From Ornithinimicrobium sp. CNJ-824 (lineage in GTDB: Bacteria; Actinomycetota; Actinomycetes; Actinomycetales; Dermatophilaceae): a stretch of DNA of 64,000 bases. The notes under the pieces are model-generated. The model was given only the letters and a program-made list of their open reading frames with translations, was not told the DNA's origin and did not search any database. The position numbers and the translations under genes are program-made. Location of the stretch: the NCBI RefSeq assembly GCF_001942405.1, contig NZ_MKKA01000003.1, positions 1 through 64,000 of the forward strand. Reading direction: 5' to 3'. How positions within the stretch are numbered: position 1 is the stretch's first letter; the number at the start of each line of letters is the position of its first letter. Shown one piece after another: positions 1 to 11,665 of this stretch.

Positions 1-99
1 GGCTGGAACGACCGCTGCCACCCCTTCGTCTGGACCAAGACCGCCGACGACATCCTCAAGAAGGCCAACCGTCAAGCAACTTCAAACGCGGGCCACTAG
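1..99 (+). CDS. Transposase C-terminal fragment, IS630-like (cut by window edge)
   Basis: The first 32 codons of frame 1 are open and end at a TAG at 97-99. The peptide holds WNDRCHPFVWTKTADDIL followed by a basic tail, which resembles the C-terminus of IS630-type DDE transposases just after the catalytic glutamate region. The rest of the element lies upstream of the window. The next 65 bases up to the topoisomerase stop are less GC-rich than their surroundings and probably hold the right end of the element, but I could not define a terminal repeat. The family call rests on memory of the motif. Confidence 0.6.
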   Translation, partial: GWNDRCHPFVWTKTADDILKKANRQATSNAGH

Positions 100-164
100 G
101 AAACCTATGGCTCCCCGTGCCCAGCTCCTGGCTTGGTGAACTACATCTGCCTTTCTGTCTTCAT

Positions 165-2642
165 TCATGAAGACCCCACCACCGCGATCGGCGCGCCCGC
201 CGGGGTGCCCGAGCCGTCCCGCTTGTCGTTGGTCTCGGGCAGGTCGACCGGGACGCCGTTGCCGGACGCGGCCCTGGGCGGGGCGGCCCCGGCCCAGGCG
301 AGCACGAGGGCGTCCTCGCCGCGGAGGAAGCGGTGGCAGCGGACGCCGCCGGTGGCCCGGCCCTTGGCCGGGTAGGCCCACATGTCGGTCACCTTGACCG
401 AGCCGGTCTGGGTGCCGGCCGGCGCCCCGGCCGAGCCGGCGACCGTGACGACGACGTTCTCCCGCCCGGGCTCGACGGCCGTGAAGGAGACGGCGGACGC
501 GCCGGCGGACAGCTTGACCCCGGCCACCCCGCCGCCGGACCGGCCCTGCGGCCGGACCAGGGAGGCCGGGTAGTGCAGCAGGTGGGCGTCGGTGGTGACG
601 AAGACCAGGGACTCCTCGCCGGTCGTCAGCTCGACCGCGCCGACGACCCGGTCGCCGTCCTTGAGGGAGACGACCTCGAAGGCGTCCTTGTTGCCGGGGT
701 AGTCGGGGTTGACCCGCTTGACCACGCCCTGGGCGGTGCCCAGGGCCAGCCCTGGCCCCTCGCCGGTCAGCGTGCACAGGGTCAGCGCCCGCTCGTCCGG
801 AGGGAGGTCGACGAACGCGCTGAGCGGCACCCCGCCGGACAGCGAGGGCGCGTCGGCGGTCGGCGGCACGGTCGGCAGCTCCACCACGGACAGCTTGACG
901 ACCCGCCCGGCGGAGGTGACCAGGCCCACCTGCCCGCGGGCGGTGGCCAGCACCTCGGCGACGACGACGTCGTGCTTGGACCGGCGACCACCGGTGCCCA
1001 GCGGCTCGTCGGTGGTCGTGCGCGCCAGCAGCCCGGTCGAGGACAGGATCACCCGGCACGGGTCGTCGGCGACCTCCAGCCCGGCCCCGCCCCGGGCGGC
1101 CTGCGCCCCGGCGCCGGCGGACGGCATGCCCGACTGCCCGTCCGACTCCAGCAGGACGGTGCGGCGCGGGGTGCCGTGCTCCTTGGCGACCTCGGCGAGC
1201 TCGTCGGAGACCTGCCGGCGCAGCAGCTGCTCGTCGGCCAGAAGCGCCTCCAGGCGCTCGATCTCGCGCAGCAGGTCGTCGCGCTCGGCCTCCAGCTCGA
1301 TCCGGGAGAACTTCGTCAGCCGGCGCAGCTGCAGGTCCAGGATGTGGTTGGCCTGGATCTCGGAGAGGTCGAAGACCTGCATGAGGCGGGTGCGGGCGGT
1401 GGCCACGTCCTCGGCCGCGCGGATGAGCTGGATGACCTCGTCGATGTCGAGGATCGCGATGAGCAGCCCCTCGACCAGGTGCAGCCGGTCCTGCTTCTTG
1501 CCGAGCCGGTGCCGGGTGCGCCGGCGCACGACGTCGGTGCGGAAGTCGACGTAGACCTGAAGCAGCTGCTTCAGGCCCAGCGTGCGCGGCTGACCGTCGA
1601 CCAGGGCGACGTTGTTGATGCCGAAGGACTCCTCCATCGGCGTCATCCGGTAGAGCTGCTCGAGCACGGCTTCGGGGTTGAAACCGGTCTTGATCTCGAT
1701 GACCAGGTGCAGGCCCTTGGACCGGTCGGTGAGGTCGACGATGTCGGAGATGCCCTGCAGCTTCTTGTTCTGGACCAGCTGCTTGACCTTCTCGATGACC
1801 TTCTCGGGGCCGACGAGGTAGGGCAGGTCGGTGACGACGATGCCCTTCTTGCGCGGTGTCACGTTCTCGATCCGTGCGGTGGCCCGGGTCTTGAACGACC
1901 CGCGGCCGGTCTCGTAGGCGTCGCGGATGCCGTCGAGCCCGACGATCCGTCCGCCCAGCGGAAGGTCCGGGCCGGGCACGAAGCGCATCAGCGCTTCCAG
2001 GTCGGCCTCCGGGTCCGCGATGAGGTGCCGCGCCGCGCCGATCACCTCGACGAGGTTGTGCGGCGGCATGTTCGTGGCCATGCCGACCGCGATGCCGGAG
2101 GCGCCGTTGACGAGCAGGTTGGGGAAGGCCGCCGGCAGCACCTCGGGCTGGTAGAGCTGGTCGTCGTAGTTGGGGACGTAGTCGACGGTGCTCTCGTCCA
2201 GGCTGGCGGTCATCAGCAGCGCCGCCGGCGCCATCCGCGCCTCGGTGTAGCGGCTGGCGGCGGGCCCGTCGTCCAGCGAGCCGAAGTTGCCGTGCCCGTC
2301 GACCAGTGGCAGCCGCATCGTGAACGGCTGGGCCATGCGCACCATCGCGTCGTAGATCGCGGTGTCCCCGTGCGGGTGGTACTTGCCCATCACCTCACCG
2401 ACCACCCGCGAGCACTTCACGTGGGCCTTGTCGGGGCGCAGCCCCAGCTCGTCCATCGCGAAGAGGATCCGCCGCTGCACCGGCTTCAGCCCGTCCCGGG
2501 CGTCGGGCAGGGCCCGGGAGTAGATCACCGAGTAGGCATACTCCAGGAAGGCGCCCTCCATCTCCGCCTGGACGTCGATCTCGACGATCTTCTCCTCGAC
2601 GTCGAACAGGTCGGTCTCCTGCGGGCGCTTGCGGCGGGCCAT
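165..2642 (-). CDS. Type IIA DNA topoisomerase subunit A (GyrA/ParC-like)
   Basis: 825 aa breakage-reunion subunit of a gyrase/topoisomerase IV-type enzyme, which cuts and rejoins DNA through a tyrosyl-DNA link together with an ATPase B subunit not in this window. The N-terminus shows the QRRILFAM and [11 protein letters not shown] (quinolone-resistance region) segments and the catalytic tyrosine in [10 protein letters not shown] near residue 130. The middle has the coiled-coil tower and the C-terminal half has GyrA-type beta-propeller repeats (for example [10 protein letters not shown]). The start is the ATG at 2642; an AAGGAG lies rather far upstream (about 13 bases). Actinobacteria often have a second GyrA-like protein beside gyrAB, and this divergent sequence could be that one. 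The gene converges on the transposase remnant. Confidence 0.9.
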   Translation of the reverse strand: MARRKRPQETDLFDVEEKIVEIDVQAEMEGAFLEYAYSVIYSRALPDARDGLKPVQRRILFAMDELGLRPDKAHVKCSRVVGEVMGKYHPHGDTAIYDAMVRMAQPFTMRLPLVDGHGNFGSLDDGPAASRYTEARMAPAALLMTASLDESTVDYVPNYDDQLYQPEVLPAAFPNLLVNGASGIAVGMATNMPPHNLVEVIGAARHLIADPEADLEALMRFVPGPDLPLGGRIVGLDGIRDAYETGRGSFKTRATARIENVTPRKKGIVVTDLPYLVGPEKVIEKVKQLVQNKKLQGISDIVDLTDRSKGLHLVIEIKTGFNPEAVLEQLYRMTPMEESFGINNVALVDGQPRTLGLKQLLQVYVDFRTDVVRRRTRHRLGKKQDRLHLVEGLLIAILDIDEVIQLIRAAEDVATARTRLMQVFDLSEIQANHILDLQLRRLTKFSRIELEAERDDLLREIERLEALLADEQLLRRQVSDELAEVAKEHGTPRRTVLLESDGQSGMPSAGAGAQAARGGAGLEVADDPCRVILSSTGLLARTTTDEPLGTGGRRSKHDVVVAEVLATARGQVGLVTSAGRVVKLSVVELPTVPPTADAPSLSGGVPLSAFVDLPPDERALTLCTLTGEGPGLALGTAQGVVKRVNPDYPGNKDAFEVVSLKDGDRVVGAVELTTGEESLVFVTTDAHLLHYPASLVRPQGRSGGGVAGVKLSAGASAVSFTAVEPGRENVVVTVAGSAGAPAGTQTGSVKVTDMWAYPAKGRATGGVRCHRFLRGEDALVLAWAGAAPPRAASGNGVPVDLPETNDKRDGSGTPAGAPIAVVGSS

Positions 2643-2779
2643 GGGGGTGCGGGCGCTCCTTGCTCTGCCGCGTCCGGCGGCGGGGTGGTCGGGGACGGCC
2701 CCAGGGTATGCGGTGCGTGCGGGCGGGCCGCGCAGGCGCGGCGCAGGCGGGCCCGGCGGGGCGGCCGTGGCCCCGGGCC

Positions 2780-2785
2780 TATGGT
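2780..2785 (+). promoter_or_regulatory. Leaderless -10 box for the MFS gene
   Basis: TATGGT lies 6 bases before the GTG at 2792 with no Shine-Dalgarno sequence between them. This is the TANNNT spacing seen for actinobacterial leaderless transcripts and supports that GTG over in-frame upstream starts, which would add about 44 Arg/Gly-rich residues. Confidence 0.5.
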
Positions 2786-2791
2786 GGCGCG

Positions 2792-4012
2792 GTGTCCCGA
2801 CGCGCGAGCCTGCTGACGATCCTCGCGGTCGTCCTCGTCGCGCTCAACCTGCGTGGGGCGATCGCCGCGGTGCCGCCGGTGCTGGAGGACCTGCAGGTCG
2901 CGGTCGGCCTGACCCCGGCCCAGGCGGCCCTCATGACGAGCCTGCCGGTGCTGCTGTTCGCCCTGGCCGCCCCGCTGGCCGCGCGCCTGGGCCGACGGCT
3001 CGGGCCGGGCCGCGCCGTGCTCGTGGGTCTGGCCCTCATCGCCGTCGGCACCCTGGTCCGGGTGCTGGGCGGGCCGCTCGTCCTGCTCCTGGGCACCGCG
3101 GTGGTGGGGCTGGGCATCACCGTCGGCAACGTCCTGGTCCCGGTCGTGATCAAGCGGGACTTCGCCGGCCGGGCCAGCCGGGTCACCGGGTTCTTCACCG
3201 CCACCCTCGCCGTCGGGGCGGCCCTGACCTCGGCCCTGACGGTCCCGGTGGCCCAGCTCCTGGGCTGGCGGGTGGCGCTGGCGCTGTGGACCGTGCTGGT
3301 CCCCGTCGCGGTCGTGGGATGGGTGCGGCACGTGGTGCGGCGGGAGCGGGACGGGGCGGGGGAGCCGGCGCGACCGCATACCCCCGTCCCTGCCGGGGTG
3401 CACGAGGACCGGTTCGTCTGGCGGCTGCCGACGGCCTGGGCCCTCGCGGTGGCGCTGGGCAGCCAGTCGGCGCTCTACTACTCCCTGACCACCTGGCTGC
3501 CGACGATCCTCGTCGACCGTGCAGGGGTGACCCACGCCGTCGGGGGGACGGCGATGGCGCTCTACCAGATCACCGCGATCCCCACGGCCCTGACGATCGC
3601 CGGCTTCGCCCGGATGCGGCCGCGGCAGGGCTGGATCGGGGTGCTCATCGCCCTCGCCTGGACCGTCATGGTCGCCGGGCTGCTGCTCGCGCCCGCCGCC
3701 TGGCCGGTCTGGGCGGTGGTCGGTGGGCTGGCCCAGGGGGCCGGGTTCACCTACGCCCTGACCCTCATCGTGCTGCGGGGGCACGACGAGCACGTCGTGC
3801 GGGCGCTCAACGCCATGGCTCAGCTGGTCGGCTACACGATCGGGGCGGCCGGTCCGTTCGCGGTGGGCTGGCTGGCCCAGTCGACCGGCGGGTGGGGCGC
3901 CCCGGGCCTGCTGCTCGTCGCGCTCGCGCTGTCCCTGGCCACGAGCAGCCTGGCCGCCGGGCGGGACGTGGTGGTCCGGGCCCCGTCGGGGCGGGGCCCG
4001 GACCCGTCCTAG
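2792..4012 (+). CDS. MFS transporter, CynX/NimT-like
   Basis: 406 aa integral membrane protein with about 12 hydrophobic segments. It starts with a TM1 motif [11 protein letters not shown], as in the CynX/NimT branch of the major facilitator superfamily (cyanate and 2-nitroimidazole transporters). A basic cytoplasmic loop near residue 190-210 separates the two six-helix halves. The substrate cannot be read from sequence. The gene faces the catechol operon, and its TAG stop overlaps the catC stop, the two sharing the palindrome CTAG at 4009-4012. A role in moving aromatic acids is possible by position only. Confidence 0.8.
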   Translation: MSRRASLLTILAVVLVALNLRGAIAAVPPVLEDLQVAVGLTPAQAALMTSLPVLLFALAAPLAARLGRRLGPGRAVLVGLALIAVGTLVRVLGGPLVLLLGTAVVGLGITVGNVLVPVVIKRDFAGRASRVTGFFTATLAVGAALTSALTVPVAQLLGWRVALALWTVLVPVAVVGWVRHVVRRERDGAGEPARPHTPVPAGVHEDRFVWRLPTAWALAVALGSQSALYYSLTTWLPTILVDRAGVTHAVGGTAMALYQITAIPTALTIAGFARMRPRQGWIGVLIALAWTVMVAGLLLAPAAWPVWAVVGGLAQGAGFTYALTLIVLRGHDEHVVRALNAMAQLVGYTIGAAGPFAVGWLAQSTGGWGAPGLLLVALALSLATSSLAAGRDVVVRAPSGRGPDPS

Positions 4013-4287
4013 CCGATCGCGTTCGGGTGCCGGCTCAGCGCCTCGACCTGCGTGCTGATCCAGCCGAACATCGGCAGGCCGGAGACGCAGGCGTGCAGCT
4101 CCTCGTGGTCGGCCACGTCGAAGAGGCAGTAGTTGGCGAACTGCCCCGAGACGCGCCAGATCCCGGCGATCTTGCCCTCGCGCTGCAGGCCCTGGCTGTA
4201 CTCCTTCTCCGCGGCGACCAGCCTCTCCCGCAGGTCGGGGTCGAGGTCGGGCGGCAGGTTCACCTGCATGCGGACCATGTAGAGCAC
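4009..4287 (-). CDS. catC: Muconolactone delta-isomerase
   Basis: 92 aa, the usual length of CatC. The family core MVRMQVNLPPDLDP is present, as is the later FANYCLFDVADHEELH segment. It isomerises muconolactone to 3-oxoadipate enol-lactone, the third step of the catechol branch of the ortho-cleavage pathway, in the cytoplasm. The GTG start at 4287 has GAGGAG about 7 bases upstream. Nineteen bases separate it from the catA stop, so it is the last gene of the LysR-catB-catA-catC operon. Confidence 0.95.
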   Translation of the reverse strand: MLYMVRMQVNLPPDLDPDLRERLVAAEKEYSQGLQREGKIAGIWRVSGQFANYCLFDVADHEELHACVSGLPMFGWISTQVEALSRHPNAIG

Positions 4288-4306
4288 GGTGACGCTCCTC
4301 GCCCCG

Positions 4307-6359
<2,053 letters not shown>

Positions 6360-6363
<4 letters not shown>

Positions 6364-7298
6364 AGGGTCTCCTCGACGGGCGTGGGGGGTGCGCTCGGGT
6401 CGCGCGGGATCAGGTCGTGGGCGTGCAGCGCCTCCACGAGGCGGGTGACGACGGGTCGGGGGCGGCCGGCGGCCCAGGCCAGCGCCAGGTCGAGCCGCCG
6501 GTGGGAGTCGACCGGGCGGAAGACCACCCCGTCGAGGGTCAGCGCCGCCGCGGACTCCGGGACCAGGGCCACCCCCAGACCGGCGGCGACCAGGGCCACG
6601 GTCGTGGACGTCTCGGTGACCTCGTGGGCCCGGCGCGGGACGAAGCCGGCGTCCTGGCAGGCGTCCAGCACGGCGCGGAGCACGACCGAGCCGGTGCGGT
6701 CGGCGTAGGTGATGAAGGTGGCGTCGGCCAGCTCGGCCAGCGGCAGGGCGCCCCCGCCCCCGGCCGACGGGTAGCCGGCCGGCAGGGCGGCGACGAGACG
6801 TTCACGGGCGACGACGACGTGGTCCAGGTCCGGGGATCCCGTGGGCAGGCGCAGCACGCCGACGTCGAGCTGGTCGTCCAGCAGGGCCCGTTCCTGCTCG
6901 GGGGTGAGCATCTCGGTGCGCACCTGGAGGCTCACGTCCGGCATCGCCGTCGCGGCGGCCCGGGCCAGGGCGGGGAGGAAGCCGAAGGTCGCCGAGCCGG
7001 TGACGCCCAGGCGCAGGGTGCCCGACCGTCCGTCGGCGGTCGCGCGGGCGGCCACGGCCGCCTCGGCGAGGCGCGCGGTGAGGCCCCGGGCGCGGTCGGC
7101 GTACTCCGCCCCGGCGGGGGTGAGGGACACCGACCGGGTGGTCCGAACCAGCAGGTCCACGCCGAGCTCGCGCTCGAGCTGACGCACCGACTTGGAGACC
7201 GCCGGCTGGGCCAGGTGCAGCTGCTCGGCGGCGCGGCCGAAGTGGAGCGTGTCGGCGACGGCCAGGAAGCAGCGCAGGTGGCGGACCTCGACGTCCAT
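6360..7298 (-). CDS. LysR-family regulator of the catechol operon
   Basis: 312 aa. The N-terminal winged helix shows the LysR pattern FLAVADTLHFGRAAEQLH, and the rest is a type 2 periplasmic-binding fold that would sense an inducer, muconate in relatives such as CatM/CatR. The start at 7298 has GGGAGGT 7 bases upstream. It is unusual that the regulator is the first gene of the operon and overlaps catB by 4 bases; cat LysR genes are usually divergent from their targets. Regulation would then be autogenous, probably through the dyad upstream. Confidence 0.88.
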
Positions 7299-7378
7299 GC
7301 CGCGCACCTCCCTGTCGTCGCCTGCCGTTCTCCTCGACGGTACGGGCTGTGGGCGGGGCGCACAAGAACAGATCGACG

Positions 7379-7403
7379 CTCATTGATTCGTGGCAGGAAT
7401 GAG
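7379..7403. promoter_or_regulatory. Candidate LysR operator dyad
   Basis: CTCATT at 7379-7384 and AATGAG at 7398-7403 form a perfect inverted repeat with a 13-base centre, in an AT-richer island between the LysR gene and the divergent gene at 7446. It holds T-N11-A patterns as LysR boxes do. Binding is inferred from shape and position. Confidence 0.45.
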
Positions 7404-7445
7404 TTATCCGACGTCGCGGGGCCGGCCACGTGCCAGACTCCAGGC

Positions 7446-7963
7446 ATGCGGAGCGGCGGCGGGGTACGGCGGCTGTCCTCGACCGTCGCCTGGGCGGTCC
7501 TGCCGGCGGCTCCCGGCACACGGGTGGCCCGGCGGGCCGTGCACATCCTCACGACCGTCCTCCAGGTCCTCGGCGCCGGGTACGGCACCACCAGGATCAA
7601 CCGGGTGCGCGACCTGGACGGCCTGGACCCGCGGGTCGACGCGGACCCCTTGGGTCGGGTGAGGGTGTCCGGCACCGGGCCCGGCCTGCCCGATGGCCCC
7701 GGTCCCTGGCGGGCCACCGTGCGCTGCGACGGCCTCGTCGTCGACGCCCACCCGTCCGACGTCGAGCCGGTCGACCTGCACCTGCCGCTGCGCCGGCTGC
7801 GGCTCGTGGACGCCCGCCGGCTCGGCCGGGGCGGCCGGTGGCCGCGGACGCCGACGCCCGGTGGCGGCTGCACCTGGAGGGCGGGGGCTACGACGTGACG
7901 GTCGAGGGGACCTGGGTGCTGCTCGCCCACCTGGGCACCCTCGGCGGGTGGCCCCAGCCGTGA
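7446..7963 (+). CDS. Hypothetical protein (one-base frameshift near 7841)
   Basis: Reads as about 172 aa if one G is restored in the GG run near 7841. Before that point the frame gives RVARRAVHILTTVLQVL and later DLHLPLRRLRLVDARR; after it the protein-like frame continues as LHLEGGGYDVTVEGTWVLL and ends at 7963. I do not recognise a family. Beta-strand-like segments alternate with arginine-rich turns, and there is no signal peptide. The ATG at 7446 lies 6 bases after CAGACT, a leaderless-type box. It is divergent from the cat regulator. Confidence 0.5.
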
Positions 7964-7982
7964 GCTCCTCCCGGCCGTCGGG

Positions 7983-8492
7983 TCAGAGCCCGAAGGCGAA
8001 CCGGGTGCAGTCGGTGGGGAAGTCGAACCACGCGAGCACCACGTGCGGCGTGATCACGCGCAGGCCGCCGCCGTCCTGCCCCGACCAGGAGTCGGGGCCG
8101 GGGGAGTAGCCGGCGTCGTCGTACTTGGCGAACGCCTCGGCCAGGCGCATGCCCCACCCGCCCGGCTCCGCCCGGGTCGCGTGCGACTCGCCCTCGACGA
8201 TCACCACCTCGGTGCCGCTCTCCAGGGTGAGGGTGACGGCGGGGTTGCGGTCCACGTTGCGCGTGTGCCGGGTCGTGGGAGCGCCGTCGTACCAGAACCG
8301 GCCGTCCAGCCAGACGCCCCACCGCGGCACGGCGTGCGGGCGACCGTCGGGCCGGACGCTGCCGAGCCAGTAGTGCCGGGCCGTGCGCAACCGGGCCTCG
8401 ACCGTGCTCCAGTCCAGCAGCCCGGCCGTCGTGGCCGGCAACCCGTAGCCCTGGGGCAGGACCGGTCGGTCGGCGGTGGGGGTGGCATCCAC
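7983..8492 (-). CDS. Pyridoxamine 5'-phosphate oxidase-family protein
   Basis: 169 aa with the split beta-barrel pattern of the PNPOx-like flavin/F420-binding family: RHYWLGSVRPDGRPHAVP followed by VWLDGRFWYDG and HTRNVDRNP. Members bind FMN or F420 and reduce small molecules; the substrate here is unknown. It converges on the hypothetical gene, leaving 19 bases between stops. It may be monocistronic: 77 bases separate its start from the stop of the upstream ABC operon. Confidence 0.8.
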   Translation of the reverse strand: MDATPTADRPVLPQGYGLPATTAGLLDWSTVEARLRTARHYWLGSVRPDGRPHAVPRWGVWLDGRFWYDGAPTTRHTRNVDRNPAVTLTLESGTEVVIVEGESHATRAEPGGWGMRLAEAFAKYDDAGYSPGPDSWSGQDGGGLRVITPHVVLAWFDFPTDCTRFAFGL

Positions 8493-8569
8493 GCCACCGA
8501 CGGTAGCCCCGTCCTGGGGCGAGGGAAAGTGTCTGCGGGGGCCTCCCTCCTACGGTCAGGGTGCTTCCG

Positions 8570-9387
8570 CTAGCGCGAGGAGGCCTGCCGGAAGCGTGCG
8601 ACCGCCACGGGGATGAAGACGGCCAGCATCAGCGCCGACCCGACCAGGACGGTCAGGACCGGGTTCTGCATGGGGAAGGTGTCGGCGACCGGCGCGGTGC
8701 CGGTGTTGCCGAACAGCTCCCGGGCGGCCTGGACGAGGGCCGACACGGGGTTCCAGTTGGCGAAGACCTCGAGCGGCCTGGGCAGGTTGGAGGCCTGCAC
8801 GAAGGCGTTGGAGATGAAGGTCAGCGGGAAGAGCACCATGAACGAGGCGTTGTTGATGACCTCCGGCGTGCGCACGACGATGCCGATCAGGGTCATCACC
8901 CAGCTGAAGGCGTAGCTGAACAGCAGCAGGATCCCCACGCCGGCCAGGAAGGACACCCACCCCTCGTGGAACCGCCACCCGACCAGGCACCGGTGGCGAT
9001 CATGATGACCATCGAGATGGCGTTGAGGACCAGGTCGGCGCTGGTGCGCCCGAAGAGCACCGCCGAGGAGTGCATCGGCAGCGTCCGGAAGCGGTCGATC
9101 AGGCCCTCCTTGAGGTCCTGCGCCATCTGGTAGCCGCTGAACGTGGAGCCGAACAGCACGGTCTGGCCGAAGATCCCGGCCATGAGGTACTCGGTGTAGT
9201 TGCCGCCGTCGATCTGGATGGACCCGCCGTAGACCTGGCTGAACAGCAGCACGAACATGATCGGCTGGAGCACCGCGAAGACGAGCATCTCCGGGTTGCG
9301 CCGCAGCTTGAGCAGGTTGCGCCACGTCACGGTCCAGCCGTCGGACCACCAGGTCGCCAGGGTCCCCTCCGGTGCCGCCCCGCTCAT
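8570..9387 (-). CDS. ABC-2 type membrane permease, DrrB-like (one-base frameshift near 8990)
   Basis: About 272 aa once one base is restored near 8990, most simply a C in GCC(C)TGGTCGG. Before the break the frame reads WRNLLKLRRNPEMLVFAVLQ and LKEGLIDRFRTLPMH; after it WRFHEGWVSFLAG and VVRTPEVINNAS, both typical of DrrB/ABC-2 permeases with six membrane spans. The start overlaps the ATPase stop as ATGA. With the ATPase it forms an exporter of the daunorubicin-resistance type; the substrate (drug or lipid) is unknown. The break is probably a sequence error, as the rest is intact. Confidence 0.8.
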
Positions 9388-10361
9388 GCGCCCTGCCCCT
9401 CCTCGGTCTCCTCGGCGTGCTCCCGGCCCGTGAGGGTGAGGAAGACGTCGTCCAGGGTGGGGCGGCGCATGCCCGCGTCGTGCAGGCGGACGTCCTGCGC
9501 CGCGAGGTCGGTGAGCACCTGCTGCAGCGCGGCCGGACCGGTGTCGACCGGGACGTCGAGCGTGCGGCCGGCGGCGTCGACGTGCACCTCGCCCGACCCG
9601 TGGCGGGCCAGCACCTCCTCGGCGGCGGGCGCGTCCTGGGCCTCGACCAGGGTGACGACGATCCGGTGCCCGCCGAGCTGGCCCTTGAGCTCGTCGGCGG
9701 TGCCCTCGGCGATGACCCGGCCGTGGTCGACGACGCTGATGTGGTCGGCCAGGTGGTCGGCCTCCTCGAGGTACTGCGTCGTCAGCAGCACGGTGGTGCC
9801 GCCGCCGACGAGGTCCTGGATGACCTGCCACAGCCCCAGCCGGCTGCGCGGGTCCAGACCCGTGGTGGGCTCGTCGAGGAAGAGGACGGGCGGGGTGTTG
9901 ACGAGCGCGCACGCCAGGTCGATGCGGCGCCGCATACCCCCCGAGAAGCCCTTGACGGGGCGGTCGCCGGCGTCGGCGAGGTCGAAGGCGTCGACCAGCT
10001 CCCGCGCCCGGGTGCGGGCGCGCCGGGTGCCCAGGTGGTAGAGCCGGCCGACCATCTCCAGGTTCTCCAGGCCGGTGAGGTTCTCGTCCACGGCGGCGTA
10101 CTGCCCGCTGGCCCCGATGACCTCCCGCACCCGCCCCGGCTGGTCCAGCACGTCGACGCCGGCCACCTGGGCCGAGCCCGCGTCCGGCCGGATGAGGGTG
10201 TTGAGCACCTTGACCGTCGTCGTCTTCCCCGCCCCGTTGGGGCCCAGCAGTCCCTTGACCGTCCCCTCCGGCACGCTGAGCGTCAGCCCGTCGAGGGCGT
10301 GCACGTCCCCGCTGCGGGAGCGGTAGGTCTTGCGCAGGTCGCGCGCCTCGATCATGGCCAC
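9384..10361 (-). CDS. ABC exporter ATPase, DrrA-like
   Basis: About 325 aa nucleotide-binding subunit. The Walker A is GPNGAGKTTT, the signature FSGGMRRRIDLA, Walker B LFLDEPTTGLD and the H-loop LTTQYLEEAD. The C-terminal domain (VTLVEAQDAPAAEEVLARHG) belongs to the DrrA branch. I place the start at the GTG at 10361, because TATCCT lies exactly 6 bases upstream (leaderless pattern); an ATG two codons later at 10355 is the alternative. It is translationally coupled to the permease. Confidence 0.9.
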   Translation of the reverse strand: MAMIEARDLRKTYRSRSGDVHALDGLTLSVPEGTVKGLLGPNGAGKTTTVKVLNTLIRPDAGSAQVAGVDVLDQPGRVREVIGASGQYAAVDENLTGLENLEMVGRLYHLGTRRARTRARELVDAFDLADAGDRPVKGFSGGMRRRIDLACALVNTPPVLFLDEPTTGLDPRSRLGLWQVIQDLVGGGTTVLLTTQYLEEADHLADHISVVDHGRVIAEGTADELKGQLGGHRIVVTLVEAQDAPAAEEVLARHGSGEVHVDAAGRTLDVPVDTGPAALQQVLTDLAAQDVRLHDAGMRRPTLDDVFLTLTGREHAEETEEGQGA

Positions 10362-10367
10362 CGGGCA

Positions 10368-10373
10368 AGGATA
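10368..10373 (-). promoter_or_regulatory. Leaderless -10 box for the DrrAB-like operon
   Basis: TATCCT on the minus strand, 6 bases before the GTG at 10361, with no ribosome-binding site between. Confidence 0.5.
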
Positions 10374-10431
10374 GGGACCGGCACCGACAGACCGGGGGTA
10401 TGCGGCCGCGCCCCTCTCCGCGGGTCCTGCC

Positions 10432-11665
10432 TCAGGCGGGCGCGGAGGTGGCGTGCCCCGGTCGTTGGGTGGGGGCGCGCAGGGCCTCCGGCAGGTAGGC
10501 GCACGTGGGGTCGCTGCCCAGGATGTCGCCCGTGACGGCGTAGGCGTGGCTGCGCGAGCCGCCACACACGTCGTTGAACTCGCACACCCCGCACTTGCCG
10601 TGGAACCGTTCGGGACGGCGCAACGACCGCAGCAGCTCGCTGGTGCGGTAGACCTCGCGGAACCCGCCCTCCTTGACGTTGCCGCAGTGCTCAGGGAAGA
10701 AGCCGCTGGGGTAGACGTGGCCGAGGTGGTCGACGAAGGCGAACCCGCGGCCGGAGTTGATGTCGATCGGCGGCCGGGGAGGACGCTGCGGCACGGTGTT
10801 GCCCTGCGCACGCCACCGCTCCAGGTGCTCCCGGGTGTCCTCCGTCAGCCGCCGGTAGGTGTCGCCGCGGTGCTCCGGGTCGTGGGGGTCGAGCCCCTCC
10901 GCCCGGCGGCGGGCCCGCTGGACCAGGACACGGCGGTACTGCGGCGCCTCGGTGGTCTTGACCGCCAGCGTGCCCGAGATGTCGGCCATCCAGTGCAGGA
11001 CGTCCTCGATCTGCGGAGGGTCGAGGGTCTGCAGCTGCTGGCCGCGCCGGTGGGGACGAGGAAGAACAGGCTCCACAGCGAGACGTCGAGGTCGAGCATG
11101 ATCGGCAGCATCGCCGGCAGCTCGACGACGGTGTGCCGGGTGACGGTGGTGTTGACCTGCAGGCGGATCTGGTCGGCCCGGATCCAGCGCGCCGCCTCCA
11201 GGGTGGCCTCGAAGACGCCCGGGACGCCGCGGAACCCGTCGTGGGTCGCGGCGACGGCACCGTCGAGGGACAGGGACATGGAGTTGGCCCCGGCGGCGTG
11301 CATCTGCCGGACCGCGTCGTGGGTCAGCTTGGGCGTGACGGAGGGGGACAGGGCCATGTGCAGCCCGAGGCCGGCCCCGTGGCTGATCAGCTCGTGCAGG
11401 TCGGGCCGCTCGAAGGCGTCCCCGCCCGTGAGGATGACGATGGGCTGCGGCCGGCCGAAGGCGGCGACGTCGTCGAGGAGCGCCTTGCCCTCCTCGGTGG
11501 TGAGCTGGTCGGGGTGCCCCACGGGCTGGGAGTCGGCGCGGCAGTGCCGGCAGACGAGGGCGCAGGCCCGGGTGACCTCCCAGATGACGATCATCGGCCG
11601 GTCGTCGATGTCGTGCCGCAGGCGGCGGACGGCGGGGGCCGGCGGGTGGGTGGGGAGATGGTCAC
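10432..11665 (-). CDS. Radical SAM/SPASM protein, haem-linked family (two one-base frameshifts)
   Basis: About 411 aa after restoring two single bases, near 11045 and in the C/A-rich stretch 11640-11655. The radical SAM cluster cysteines are in ACALVCRHC (C-x3-C-x2-C) and a C-terminal SPASM-type cluster is suggested by GKCGVCEFNDVCGG and later DPTCAY. The segment RRLRHDIDDRPM before the cluster is family-like and supports the long N-terminus. The GTG start at 11665 overlaps the HemY stop as GTGA, with AAGGAG upstream. This family often sits with haem genes in actinobacteria. A porphyrin-related role is inferred from that overlap, and the reaction is not known to me. Confidence 0.75.

Noticed and set aside
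333-2816. 827-codon plus-strand frame opposite the topoisomerase gene
   Set aside because: Antisense shadow. The minus-strand gene has all catalytic motifs.
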